DNA of 64,000 bases from Cephalopachus bancanus (taxonomy: Eukaryota; Chordata; Mammalia; Primates; Tarsiidae). This document shows positions 45,078 to 57,640 of the stretch, piece after piece. Position 1 is the first letter of the stretch. The number at the start of each line of letters is the position of its first letter. A program made the translations under genes and the position numbers. The stretch is from positions 868,001 through 932,000 of the forward strand of contig JAPVLO010000044.1 of NCBI GenBank assembly GCA_027257055.1. The letters run 5' to 3'. The notes beneath the pieces are model-generated. The model was given only the letters and a program-made list of their open reading frames with translations. It was not told the DNA's origin and ran no database searches.

Positions 45078-47193
45078 AATGTCTCTTTTATTTCTATTTT
45101 TCTTTATTTTAAAGATGTGGGGTACAATTCAGGGTTAGGTATACAAACGTTGATTGTGCAGGTAGCCTTGTTGATGAGGTGTGCCCCTCCCTCCCCTGGC
45201 AGTTTCCCTCAACTGTCAATCCCACTCCCCGTCCCTTGGCAGTTTCTCACTACTGCCAATCCCTTTCTTATAGTATTATGATAATTGTTCAAGGTCTGCT
45301 TATGAGTGAAAACATGCTACTCTGCTCTTTGCTTCTGTGTTAGATCACTGAGTATAATACACTCTAAATCCATCCAAGTTGCTGCGAAGTCCCTATGTTT
45401 GTCCTTCTTTATGGCTGCATAATATTCCTTTGTGTATATGTATCACATTTTTTTTTTAATCCTGCCCAGCTTTGATGGGCAGCATAGTTGATTCCATGTT
45501 TTTGTTACTGTGGATAGAGCTGCAACATACATGCATGTGCAGGTATCTTTTTGGTAGAATGACTTGAGTTTCTCTGGATGTTTTCTCAATAGGGGGATTG
45601 CTGGGTCATATGGAAGGTCAATTTCTAGTTCTTTCAGAAATTGCCACATTGTCTTCCAAAAAGTTTACACTAGTTTGCATTCCCACTAGCATTGTAGTTT
45701 TGATTTACATTTCTGTGATGATTAGTGAGGCTGAGCATTTTTTCATGTGTCTGTTGGCTGCTTGTATGTCATCCTTTGAGAAGTGTCTGTTCATGTCCTT
45801 TGTCCACTTTTTAACGGTTTTTCCCCCCTTTCAGTTCATTTGAGTTCCTAGTAGATCCTGGATGTTAAGTCTTTGTCAGATGCATAGCTTGCAAATACTT
45901 CTTCTCATTCTGTGGTTGTCTCTTTACTCTCTTGATGGTTTCTTTTGCTGTGCAAAAGCTTTTCAGTTTGATAAGGTCCCACCTGTCTATCTTTGCTTTT
46001 GTTGTATTTGCTTTTGGAGACCTGGTCATCAATTAATTGCCTATTCCAATGTCCAGAGGGTGTTTTCTTCCAGGATTCTTATAGTTTGAAGTTTTACATT
46101 TAAGTATTTGATTGAGTTTGAATTGACTTTTGTATATGGTGGTAAGTAGGGGCTCAGCTTCATTCTTCTGTGTGGCTAGTCAGTTTTCCCATCACCATTT
46201 GCTAAACATGGTTCCCTTTTGCCAATGATTGTTGCTGATGGTTTTGTCAAAGGTGAGTGGGCTGAGGGACTATGTTTTTTATTTCTGAAATCTCTTTCCT
46301 GTACCACTGATCTGTGTGCCTATTCCTGTACCAAAACCATGACATCTTGGTTACAGTAACTGTAATAAAGAAGTCTGGAAGTATGATGTCTTTGTTCCTC
46401 TTGCTGAGGACTGCTTTGGCTATTCTTGGTCTTTTTTGCTTCTGTATGAATTTCTGTGTTGGCATTTCTAGGTCTGTGAAAAATGATGTTGGCAATCTGA
46501 TGGGTATTGCATTGAATTTATAGATTACTTGGATAGGGTGGACATCTTGACAATATTAATTCTTCCAATCCATGGGCATGAAGTGTATTTTCATTTGTTT
46601 GTATCATTCTTGGTTTCTTTGAGCAGTGTTTTGTAGTTCTCGTTGTAAAGGTCTTTCACTTATCTGGATGGATGCCAAGGTATTTCTTCCTACCCTCACC
46701 CCCACCCTTTATTTTATTTTAAAGATGTGAGTTACAACTCAGGATTAGGTACAAAATTGGTCTTCATGCAGGTGAAGTTTGGGCCTCCTCCCAAGGTATT
46801 TATTATTCTGTATGTGGCTATTGTGAGTGGGATTGTGTTTCTTGTTTGGTTCTTAGCCTGCTTGCTGTTGGTGTATAAATACAACTGTCTTTTGCATGTT
46901 AATTTTGTTACCCAAGGCTTTACCAGTCATTTATCAGTGTGAGGAAGTTTGTGACAGGTTTTCTAGGGTTTTCTAGGTATAGAATCACATCATCCACAAA
47001 AAGAGAAAACTTAACTTCTTTTCCTGTTTGGATAACCCTGATTTCCTTCTCTTACCTGGTTGCTCTGGCTAATACTTCCAGCACTATGTTGAACAGAAGG
47101 GGTGAGAATGGGCATCCTTGTCTTGTTCTAGTTCTTAGGGATAATGCATCCAACTTCTACCTATTAAGCAAAATGTTGGCTGCTAGCGTCAGC
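45078..47193 (-). mobile_element. LINE-1 3' half, minus strand
   Basis: From a T-rich end and 'gatgtggggtacaattcagg' through antisense 3' UTR, ORF2 C-terminal domain and back into the reverse-transcriptase region ('tgttgaacagaaggggtgag', 'aagcaaaatgttggctgc'). Frames broken. Contains a second L1 tail at 46686-46790. No clear duplication found at its ends. Confidence 0.9.
46686..46790 (-). mobile_element. LINE-1 tail inserted in LINE-1
   Basis: 'gatgtgagttacaactcagg' is the antisense L1 3' end. It interrupts the host L1 with an 11-bp duplication ccaaggtattt (46675-46685 and 46791-46801). The pyrimidine-rich lead-in at 46686-46711 is its decayed tail. Confidence 0.9.
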
Positions 47194-48319
47194 ACATTTA
47201 AAAGGATTTAAATCATATGCAAGTTGTTCCCCAATCACAAAGAAATGAAATTAAAATCAATAGCAGAAAGACATTTTCGGAATTTACAAATATGTAGAAA
47301 TTAAGCAGCACACTGCTAAATAACCAGTGGGTTAAATAAGGAATGACAAGGGAAATTAGAAAATACCTTGGGATGAATGGAATTGAAGGCATACCATAAT
47401 AACACTTAGGTACTGCTAAAGTAGTAGGACAAAATTTAAAGTTGTAAAATCGGTATATGAAAAAGGAGGAAAGTCTTAAACCATCTGACTCAAGACACTA
47501 AAAAAAATGAGCCAACTAAACCTAAAGTAAACAGAAATTAACAGGATATTAACCATATTCCCAGAACTAGAGAATGGAAAAATCTGAATAGTTCTCTAAG
47601 AAAAATAGACGGAATTAGAAATTTAAAAGTCACTCACAAAGAAAAGCCCAAATGCAGATAACTTCATTGGTGAATTCTGCCAGACATTTAAAGAAGAATT
47701 AAAAATCAGTTATTCACCAACTCTTTCAAAAAATTCAAAGTGGAGAGAACATTTTCCAATTCATTCTGTGAAGCCAGTATTATTCTGATACCAAAACTAG
47801 ACAAATAAATCACAGAAAAGCTAGAGTTAATATCTCTTATAAATATACATGCAAAAAACTCTAAGCAAAGTACAAGTAAACTGTGTTTAGCAACCTATAA
47901 AACAATTATATACCATGACCAAGTGAGATTTACTCAGGAGTGAAAAATGAGCTCAACATCTGCAAGTCAATTATTGTAATATACCATATCAATATAGTAG
48001 AGGACAAAAACCACATGATGATCTCAATAGGTGCAGAAAAAGCACTGGACAAAACCCAATACATTTTTTTATAATAAAAGCACTCAACAAAGACTAGATG
48101 GAAGCTTTCTCAATCTGATCATGGGTATCTATGAAAACATAGCTAAAGCATAATTCTTAGAGGCAAAAAAAACCCAAAAAACCAGAAAAACAATTTACCC
48201 CTAAGGTCAAGAAAATGATGACCACTCTTACCACTTCTATTCAACATTTTTCTGGAGGTTCTATACAGGGAAATTAGGTATAAAATGATTAGGTATGTAT
48301 TAGTGGCTATAATTAGGTA
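47194..48319 (+). mobile_element. Ancient LINE-1 ORF2, endonuclease end to reverse transcriptase
   Basis: 'acatttaaaaggatttaaat', 'tgcagataacttcattggtg', 'tataccatgaccaagtgaga' and 'gaaaaagcactggacaaaac' appear in ORF2 order. Many stops. Continues at 51381 beyond the MaLR provirus. Confidence 0.85.
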
Positions 48320-48354
48320 TGCATTAGTGACTTATGCTGCTATAACAAAGTACC

Positions 48355-48614
48355 CCTGTAATCTCGCACCTTGGGAGGCTAAGGTGAGTGGATTGCCTGA
48401 GCCCACGGGTTCAAGACCTTCCTGGGCAGGCGAGACCTCATCTCTACAATGAATAAAAAAAAAATAGCCGGGCGTGGTAGCGCGCACCTGTAGTTCCAGC
48501 TACTTGGAAGGCTGAGGCTGAAGGATTGCCGGAGCCCAGCAGGTCGAGGCTGTGGTGGCAGGGAGCGGCCACTGCACTCCAGTCTGGGTGACAGAGTGAG
48601 ACTCCAACTCAAAA
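48355..48614 (+). mobile_element. Alu SINE, 5'-truncated, in 3' LTR
   Basis: Lacks roughly the first 18 bp of the Alu. Perfect 11-bp duplication aacaaagtacc (48344-48354 and 48615-48625). Confidence 0.95.
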
Positions 48615-48743
48615 AACAAAGTACCATTGACTGATTAGCTTCAATGACAGAAATTTATTTTCTCATAATTCTGGAGATTAGAAGTCCCAAATCAAGATAC
48701 AGTAGGGTTAATTTCTGGTGGGAGCTCTTTTCTGGGATTGCAG

Positions 48744-48995
48744 GACTGGAGTGCAGTGGCCGCTCCTGACCACCACAGCCTCGATCTGCTGGGCTCCGGT
48801 GATCTTTCTGCCTCAGCCTTCCAAGGAGCCGGAACTACAGGCGCGCGCTACCACACGCGGCTAATTTTTTTGATTTACTGTAGAGAGGAGTTCTCGCCAA
48901 GTTGCCCGGGCGGGTCTCGAACCCGTGGGCTCAGGCAATCCGCTTACCTCAGCCTACCAAGGCGCGGGATTACAGGCTGAGCCACCGAGCCCGGC
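48744..48995 (-). mobile_element. Alu SINE lacking its 3' end, in 3' LTR
   Basis: Begins abruptly at 'gactggagtgcagtggc' with no poly(T), ends normally at 'gagcccggc'. No flanking duplication, and compared with the other LTR a few target bases are missing. Confidence 0.9.
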
Positions 48996-49205
48996 TTCTT
49001 CCTGTGTTTTCACATGGCAAAGAGAGAAAGAGAAAAGGGGGTTAGGGCTTCAACATATAAATATTTGGGGGGGGACACAAAATTCAGTCCGTAATATTTT
49101 ATCCCTGATCCCCCAAATTTATGTTCTTACATGCAAAATACATTCATTCTAATCTAACAACCTCAAAAGTTTTATTTCAGCATCAGTGATAAAGTTTAAA
49201 GTCCA

Positions 49206-49516
<311 letters not shown>

Positions 49517-50805
49517 TCATCGAAATAAAATATGGGCAAGACTTAAAGTATGATTCATTCTGAGGCAAAACTTCTTTCTACCTTTGCACCTGTGAAACTA
49601 GGCAAGTTATATGCTTCCAAAACACAATGGTAGGACAGGTATAAGATAGACATTTCCATTCCAAAAGGAAGAAATCAGAAGGAAAAAAGGGGTCTTGGGT
49701 CCCAAGCAAGTACAAAGTCTAGGAAGGCAAATTTCACTATATCTCAAGGCTTAAGAATAATCCTCTTTGGTTTGATGCTCTTCCATTCAGTCCCAATAGG
49801 ATGTCATTGTCACTTTCATGGTTCTGCAGGGAGGTCCCACCTTCTAGGCCCACTGGAGCCTAGGAGGAGCAGTAGTTTCTTCCCCATGGTTGTGCTGGGC
49901 AAGGGTCCCATACTTTGAAACTGAACAAAAAACAACCTTGCCACCAAAACTGTGGTGGGAGTGGGAGCCCTTAGGATCTCCAAATAGCCTTCAGGATTAT
50001 GCTTCACTTTTCTGGAAGGATAGCAAATCTTTGTAGATGGTTGGCTTTTTGATACCATCCTGCAAAATCCAAGTCAGATAGTCTTCCTTCATCTCATTTC
50101 ATTACTTCTGTACCCTTTAGTCCCAGCTGGCAGTATTTTTGCTGGTATAACTTTTATCTCTATTCATGGCTGCTGCCAAGGTGACTGATTAAGTTCATGG
50201 CTCACACCATAAACCGATCTTTAAGCCCTTCTTTAATTATCTCTCTCCTATTGCATTTTGCTGTAAAGTAGCCAAGAGAAACCATGCCAGATCTTCAATA
50301 TTTTTCTTAAAAATCTCTTCAGCTAAATATCCTATTTTGTCATTTATAATTTCTGTTTTCCACAAAACACTAGAACACAAGCCAAGTTCTTTGCAACTTT
50401 ATCACAAGGATCACACTTCTTCCAGTTTCCAATAATGTGTTTCTCATTTCTGCCTGAGACTTCACCAGAATGGCCTTTAATGTCCATGTTCCTACTAACA
50501 TTCTGTTTATGACAGTAAATGTATTATCTAAAAAGATGAAAGCTTGCTCTTCAGTTCCCCTCTTTTCTTTCTGTGTCTTTAACAGAATCATCTTCAACAT
50601 CTCTAGTTCTACTAACAGTCCCTTCATGGAGTATAGACATAGTTTAGCATGTACCTCAAAACTCCTCCAGCTTGTATTCCTTAACAGTTTCAAAACTACT
50701 TCCACATTTTTTGTTTTTTGTTGCAATAGCACGTCCCTTCTCAAGAACAAAATCTGTATTAGTCTGCTCAAACTGCCATGCCAAAATATCATACTGTATT
50801 TTCTT

Positions 50806-51099
50806 TCTTTTTTTTTTGAGTTGGAGTTTCACTCTGTCGCCCAGACTGGAGTGCAGTGGTACGCTCCCGGCCACCGCAGCCTCGACCTGCTGGGCTCTGG
50901 CAATCCTTCAGCCTCAGTCTTCCAAGTAGCTGGAACTACAGGCGCGCGCTACCACGCCCAGCTAATATTTTAATTTATTGTAGAGATGAGGTCTCGCCAA
51001 GTTGCCCAGGGGGATCTCGAACCCGCAGGCTCAGGCAAATCCGCTCACCTCAGCCTCCCAAAGCATGGGATTACAGGCTGAGCCACCGAGCCCGGCTAT
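50806..51099 (-). mobile_element. Alu SINE in 5' LTR, lineage-specific type
   Basis: Full-length antisense dimer from poly(T) to 'gagcccggct', interrupting the LTR between 'aatatcatactgta' and 'cttaagcaacaggag'. Confidence 0.95.
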
Positions 51100-51380
51100 T
51101 CTTAAGCAACAGGAGTTTATTTTCTCACAGTTCTGGAGGCTACAAGTCCCAGATCAAAATCCAGCAGAGCTGGTTTCTGGTGAGAATCTCTTCCTGGTTT
51201 GCAGATAGCCACCTTGTTTTTGTGGCATCACATGGCAAAGGTGTTCTAATCCTGCCAAATAAGGGTCCCATCTTTATGACCTCATTTAAACTTAATTACT
51301 TCCTTTAGATACAGCCACACTAGGGGATAGAACTTCACCATATATTTTTTTAGCGAAACACAAATATTCAGAACACAACA

Positions 51381-51453
51381 AACATAATTTATATTGGAAG
51401 AAAGTAAAACAATCTTTATTTACAGATGACATATCTTGTATATTAAAAAAATC
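51381..51453 (+). mobile_element. Ancient LINE-1 ORF2, continuation
   Basis: 'gaaagtaaaacaatctttat' then 'ttacagatgacatatcttgt' is the region of the FADD-type catalytic motif; it continues the ORF2 that stopped at 48319. Confidence 0.8.
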
Positions 51454-51619
51454 TTAGCCAGGCGTGAGTGGATTGCCACGCCCGGCTAATTTTTGATTTG
51501 TTGTAGAGATGAGGTCTTGTCAAGTTGCCCAGGCGGGTCTCGAACCCGTGGGCTCAGGCTATCCACTCACCTCGGCCTCCCAAAGTGCTGGAATTACAGG
51601 CTGAGCCACCGAGCCCGGC
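51454..51619 (-). mobile_element. Partial Alu with fold-back end
   Basis: Antisense left half of an Alu preceded by a 13-bp inverted copy: ttagccaggcgtg (51454-51466) faces cacgcccggctaa (51477-51489) across a 10-nt loop that is itself plus-strand Alu text. One mismatch in the stem. Confidence 0.85.
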
Positions 51620-51639
51620 CAACAATTATTAAATTTAAT

Positions 51640-52360
51640 ACATTTTAATTAATAAATTAAATGAAAAACTAATGATACAATTTTAAAAATCACCATTTGT
51701 CAAACATCACAGTAATAATTGTTGCATAGAGGAATCATCAATAGTTAAGATTAGTGGGAGAAATTATGATGCTAAACAGAATATTTGCATCATCTCAATA
51801 TATTTCCTTCACAAGATATTCATTAACTCTAAAGGGAAAAAGATTACTTTATAGCAGGGAAACCATCTGAACCAAATAATGATGGTTAACATCAACCATC
51901 ATGAAGCATGTTGATATTATGACGTCACTTCTTTGGTTGTTGCCAAAAATGCATAAATTAAATTTAATCATGAGGAGGCATTAGATAAATTCGAATTAAG
52001 GAATATTCTGCAAAATAATTTGCCAGTACTCTTCTAAAAGTATCAGCAGTAAAAGACAAAGGATTGTGGAACTGTCTCAGTATGGAGGAGACTAAGGAGA
52101 CATGACAACTAAATGCAGTGTATGAACTTGGATTAGATCCTGGTTCAGACAAAAGCCATTAATGGAACAATTGGTAAAATTCAAGTTAGGTCTGTAGATT
52201 AGTTCATGATAATGTAGCAATGTTAATTTGCACTAAGCTAACATTTGATAAGATATTAACATTTAAGGAAACTTGAGTATGAGTTATACCAGAACCCTGA
52301 ATGATTTTTTTTTATGATTTTGAAGTCATTGTAAAATAGTTAAAATATTTTTTAAAACTT
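51640..52360 (+). mobile_element. Ancient L1M 3' UTR
   Basis: 'gacatgacaactaaatgcag', 'aggtctgtagattagttcat' and 'aagatattaacatttaagga' follow a known old L1 3' UTR ending. It may be the tail of the same ancient L1, with the ORF2 C-terminus lost. Confidence 0.55.
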
Positions 52361-52460
52361 AAAAATCTATTGTATCTATTGTTTGATAGCTTTTTACTTC
52401 TGATATCACTGTGAGTGAGTAACTTTTCAGTATTATTATTAATTTATTATTGATTGATTT

Positions 52461-52752
52461 ATTTTTTGAGTTGGAGTCTCATTCCATTGCCCAGGCAGGA
52501 GTGCAGTGGCACACACACTCACGGTCACCCCAGCATCGACCTGCTGAGCTCCAGCGATCCTTCTACCTCAGCTTTACAAGTAGACGGAACTACTGGAGCA
52601 TGCTACCATGCCCAGCAATTTTTAAAAAATTTATTGTAGAGACAGGTCTTGGCAAGTTGTCCAGGCTGGTCTTGAACCCAGGGGCTCAGGCAATCCACTC
52701 ACCTCGGCCTTCCACAGTGCTTGGATTATAGGCTGAGCACCGAGCCTGGCCG
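52461..52752 (-). mobile_element. Alu SINE
   Basis: Full antisense dimer; 11-bp AT-rich duplication ttattattaat (52433-52443 and 52756-52766), the left copy being separated by more AT-rich tail-like sequence. Confidence 0.93.
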
Positions 52753-53009
52753 TCTTTATTATTAATACTTGCTTAAGTTTTTTTTTTTAATTATATATGC
52801 CCCTCAAAAGATTTATCTTTTATTTTTGTCATTGTTTCTATTACTTTTGACTGTTTGTTTTTATTAAATCTAGTTATTGTTTATTACTTAGTATTAATGT
52901 ATTAGTGTTAATTTCTTATTTATTAATTTTATTTTTGCTATTGAATTACTATTAACTTATACTTCCCTTGGGTTTTTTAAAGTTATTTTTGTAGTTTTCT
53001 TTAGTGAAT

Positions 53010-53475
53010 TCATGACTGTATTAATTTTCTAGGGTTGCCATAATAAAGTACCATAAACTGGGTGACTTAATAAAACAGAAATTTATTTTCTCCCAATTCT
53101 GGAGGCTAGAAGTGTAAAGTCAAGAAGTTGGTAGTGCCAGGGTCCCTCTGAAACCGGTAGGGGAAGATCCTTCCTTGCTTTTCTCAGCTTCTGGTAGCCC
53201 TACATAATCCCTGACTCATGATAGTATAATTCCAACTTCTTCCATCTTCACATGGCCTTCTTCCTATTGTCTCGTCTGTGTTTCTCTCTCTCTCTCTCTC
53301 TCTTTTTTTATAAAGACACCAGTTATATTGGATTTAGGGCCCACTCACCTCCAGCATTATCTCATCTTAACTTGATTACATATGCAAAAACCCTGTTTCC
53401 ACATATGGCCACATTTACAAGTACCAAGAATTAGGACTTGAGCATATCTTCTTGGGAGAGACAATTCAATTACTT
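53010..53475 (-). mobile_element. MLT1-type solitary LTR
   Basis: Antisense: 'ccataataaagtaccataaa', 'aaatttattttctcccaatt', 'agttatattggatttagggc', 'caagaattaggacttgagca'. Contains a (TC)n run at 53283-53302. Confidence 0.8.
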
Positions 53476-53569
53476 ACTTTTGTTGTTTTATATTTTAATT
53501 CATGCACTTCAAGCCTATACTTTTATCTCTAAATAGTATTTTAGCTGCATTCCACAATTTTAAAAATGA

Positions 53570-55320
53570 ACTTTTACAGGTATATTCTCTGAATAAAGAG
53601 GAAAGTATATCATAACTGTAATGCTCCATGAATTTTCATTAATCCAACATACCTTTGTAGCAAGAATTCTAATTGCCAAATACCTCTTCCACCCTAGAAG
53701 TCCCTTTCAACACCCTTCTAGTCACTACTCACCCAAGAATAATTAGCATACTGACTTCTAAAATTATTGATTCATTTGACCTGTTGGTTTTTTTTCTTTA
53801 ACTTTAGACAAACGGGATTATAGCTCATGTAGTCTTTTGTATCTGGCTCTCTTACTAAACATTTTGTTTGTGAGATTTATACATATTGTTGCATGATGTT
53901 GTAAATTATTCATTCTTATTACAATCTAGGATTCTATTGTTTACCCTCCTGTTGACAGGCATTTGGTTAGTTTCCAGTTTAGGGATAATAGTTGCCATGA
54001 ATATTCTTGTACATGTCTTTTAATGAACATATGTGTGCATTTCTGTTGCATATTACTTGGGAGAATTACTTGGTCACAGAGTATGCAAATGTTCATCTTT
54101 AGTCAATACTGTCATAGAGTTTTCCAAAATCATTATATCCTTTAACTTTCCTACCAACAGTTTGTAAAAGTTCAAGTCAATTCTTGCCAACAGTTGGTAT
54201 TTTCTTTTTACTTTTAGGCATTCTGGATGTGTGGTGATATCTAATTGTAATTTTAATTTGCATTTCTCTGATGGCTAATGAAATAAAACTCATGTATTCA
54301 TAAGTATATGAACCATTTAGATATCATATTTTGTGAAATGCCAATTTAAGTGTTTTGCTACTTTTTCTATTGTGTTGCTTGCCTTTTTCTTTTGGATTTG
54401 TGGGAGTTATCTATATATTATTTTCATAAGTCCATTGCTAGACATATATATTATACATTCCATAAGTTTTTGATATTTCATGTTTATAGTTGTCATTTGT
54501 TTAAAACATTCTATAGACTTAATGCAATTTGTTTAACCAATGGTTTATTTAGGACATGTATTTTAGTTGAATGTATGTATATTTCATATATATTATAATA
54601 TTAAATGTTCCAAATGTATTAATACTTGAAAAAAATGCATATTATTATTTCCTGGGTAAAGTTTTGCTTTTATTCTCTAGATAAATAGATCTGTCTATAA
54701 AGATATAAATCGAGGTGACCTTTTGAAGACAGTCACTTGAAGTAGGAAAATCTGCATATCTTTGTTTTTGGTCATTTTGACTATTTTTAAAGGAATTATG
54801 TTAAAATATCTTGCCCTATAAAATTAAGCCATTTTTTGTTTTTTTATTTTTAAGATATAAAGATAGATGCATATGATTTTAATATCTTCTTGGTGGTTGT
54901 TTATCTTTCACTATGCAATGCCCCTCTTTATTAGTATCTCTTGCTTTAAATGCTATCTTATTATGATAGCTCAGATTTTAGTTTTTTCATAATTGTTTTT
55001 CTTTTATCATTTCCTTTTTCTCAACTTTCCTATATCATTTTGTTTCTGTCTAAGCAGAAAATAGTTGGGTTTTGTCTGTTTGTCCAATTTGATATTACAA
55101 ACAATATTACTTTTTAAAAAAACTCATTTCTACTGTCTGTCTTTAGTTTTCAGTTTACGATGCCTTTTCATAGCTTTATTTTTAATCTTTTTTATACCTC
55201 TTTTAGATTGGCAGAATTTTGTTTATTCCTTTTGGTTTCTTCTGCTAGCTTGGAAGCTCCAATTTATGGTTTGTATGTCAGGCTTTTTGACAATTACTCT
55301 TAAGTTTATATTATAGTATT
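53570..55320 (-). mobile_element. Ancient L1M, 3' UTR into ORF2, minus strand
   Basis: 'tgacaggcatttggttagtt' then 'tgccatgaatattcttgtac', 'taatttgcatttctctgatg' and the later 'gcagaaaatagttgggtttt' are antisense L1M landmarks in order. Heavily diverged. Confidence 0.6.
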
Positions 55321-55336
55321 TAGATGCCTAACTCTC

Positions 55337-55391
55337 TCCCTCCCGCCCTCTCTCCTTCCCTCCCTCCCTTCCTTCCTTCTTTCTTTCTTTT
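55337..55391. repeat. Pyrimidine-rich (CCTT)n-like tract
   Basis: Pure C/T except for one G at about 55345. Confidence 0.9.
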
Positions 55392-56822
55392 AGCTTTTGT
55401 TTAATCAAATAATTCAATGACACAATTTCAAAACTTAAACCGATTAACAAGGTTTATAATGAAAAGTAGCATTCTTCTGCTATGATCTTTTTTATTTTAA
55501 ATTAATTGTTTTGGACAATCTGTAGACTCTTTTAGTGACCCATGGTTAGTATCATTCTAAAAGAAGCAACAATGTCATTTTATTGTGTGCAAAGAGAAAT
55601 TAAAAATGTAGTAGGTGAGAATTTCAAAACACGTTATTCTCGTCATTTCCAAATATTTGGGCCTGTAGGGTAGCTAAAGGTGAAAAAATAGTTTTCTGGA
55701 AACCTAGGTCAAGTTAGCAATCTTATTTTAAAGGAATATTCCATAGCTCAGAATGTAATAAGGAAACACATGAGAAAAGAAAACTTCTGAGTTTGATGGT
55801 CCAGTACAGGTCCTGTCCTGGATCCTAAATGTCTTTCAAAGTGAGACACCCTTAAGTGCGTTAGATAAGTAGGTATTATGCTATTCATTGTTGGTATGAA
55901 GTATGAGTGTCTTGAAAGCTATCACCCTTAATCCTTGAAACAAAAAAAGTAATGATGAAGACAAAATGGGTTGGGAACATTTGTGAAAACTGAATGAGAA
56001 GCAGAAAAGTCATACATATTCACTTAATTTAAGAAATGAAAGGATTTTCTTAAATTAGAGGACTTTCTGAGTTGGCTAGTTGATGAATTTCCACATAAAA
56101 TAAAGGGACATGTACTTATTTTTATTCTCACTCAAACTTCTGTCACATTACATCTTAGCTGATTGCATTTTCTCTAAATGGCCGGAAGTGGTAAAATATG
56201 GACAGTCAATAATTTCTGAGCATTTTTATCTTTACAGTACACTTCTAATGAGTTTGTGTCTTCGTTCTTAATTACTTTAGCAATAGATATTATATGATCC
56301 CATGTGAAAAGACGTATTTAATTAATATTGCCTCTTAAAGCTTTGTGAGGGAACATTTCCTTGATTTGTCATATAAATTTATAGATTCCATCATGGATAT
56401 CACTCATGTAGTAAGTATCTCGGGAAACAAGTGCTACACAAAGCCACTCAGCAGTCTGGTAGCAAACAGTAAGCAAGGCAATAGCTTTATTTTCACTGTA
56501 AGGCCCTGGGCAAAACACAAGGCTGTAGATCATCTTAAGTGTTACCAGATTTATGGCAGGTACTTTTGCAAGAAGGGAAGGCAGCACTGAGACTGCATTC
56601 TTCTGGTGCACAGGAAGGAAAGAAGGAAAAAAGTGAACACAGGAGATTGTGATCCTCTCCTAAGATTTAGTTATTATCTATCTTTCTAAGCTTTGAAAAA
56701 ATACTTTCTAAGGTTTTGTTGTTTCCTCATGTTGGAAAATTTGACAATGGAAAATAATTTTAAAAACAGACAAAAATCAAATACCCTGATCACTGTTGTG
56801 GTATATATTTCCATCTAGTCTT
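55392..56822. other. No gene recognised
   Basis: Unique AT-rich sequence. 56160-56230 includes the ETS-like core ccggaagtg near 56182. Confidence 0.45.
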
Positions 56823-56870
56823 TCTTCCTCCTCCTCCTCCTCCTCTTCCTCTTCCTCTTCTTCTTCTTCT
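56823..56870. repeat. (TCC)n/(TTC)n microsatellite
   Basis: 48-bp triplet tract; serine-rich frames over it are artefacts. Confidence 0.95.
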
Positions 56871-56884
56871 ACCATGGCTTATTA

Positions 56885-57065
56885 TCTTATATATAGGGAG
56901 TCATCTCTCAGTGTTCACATGGGAATTGGTTCTAGGACTCCTATAGATGCTCAACTCCTTCAAAAAAAAAAGTATAGTACAAATTGACCCTTTGCATTGG
57001 CTGCAAATTCATAACTGTGGATAAAGAGGGTAGATTGCACATACAATTTGTACAGGACCTTCAAT
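56885..57065. mobile_element. Tigger-type DNA transposon relic
   Basis: 'gggagtcatctctcagtgtt' then 'cacatgggaattggttctag' and 'aactgtggataaagagggta' follow the 'cagtatccatggggattgg' type of TcMar-Tigger non-autonomous elements. Confidence 0.5.
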
Positions 57066-57479
57066 TTCATTCCACAATATCACAATCTTCGCAAATATCA
57101 CTTTTAATGCATATGTAAAGCATATTATTTAGATACATCTTAAGTTTATTCATTTTCTTCTCAGTGTCCATTTTTTGGGGAAAATGTAATGACAGTTTTG
57201 TAAACACTCATCAAATAGTTATTAGCTGACCAGCATTTTCTGCATCTCCATTTCTAAAATGACATTATGAATTCTAACAGCTCTTATTTCTATTGCCGAG
57301 CCTATACACATCAAATATCCAAAAGAGTCAATGGCATTTTTTTTTTAGATAAAGAGCTTTTCACAAGACCGATTTGGGATCCAGAAGGAGAGACCTGAGG
57401 TTAATAGTAGATTGAGCTTCATGCATTTTAATTACTGACAAATCCAAATTAGATTCCTAGATAAAATAGCATCAGGTAT
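57066..57479. other. No feature recognised
   Basis: Unique AT-rich sequence. Confidence 0.5.
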
Positions 57480-57640
57480 TAACAAGGGCCAGGAGGTCAA
57501 AGGTGCCAAGGTCCTGCCAACTATGCCAGCCATCAATACTGTAATTGATTAAAGCATTGCAAGGCAATATTTTTCTAAGGATGTCAAAGCGTTTCTTCTT
57601 GTTAGGTGCTACATTTGCTTGCTGCTATAAAACATGGTGA
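57480..57640. promoter_or_regulatory. Candidate conserved non-coding element
   Basis: Repeat-free. Nuclear-receptor-like DR1 AGGTCA-A-AGGTGC at 57494-57506, then TGTAATTGATTAAAG and tgcaaggcaatattt. Texture of a conserved element; unproven. Confidence 0.3.

Noticed and set aside
39740..48319. Treating all L1 pieces as one full-length element
   Set aside because: Orientation changes at about 44850 and the 3' UTR types differ, so several elements of different ages are present.
50370..50973. Overlapping 140- and 167-codon frames
   Set aside because: They span decayed MaLR internal sequence and an Alu; no continuous homology to a protein.
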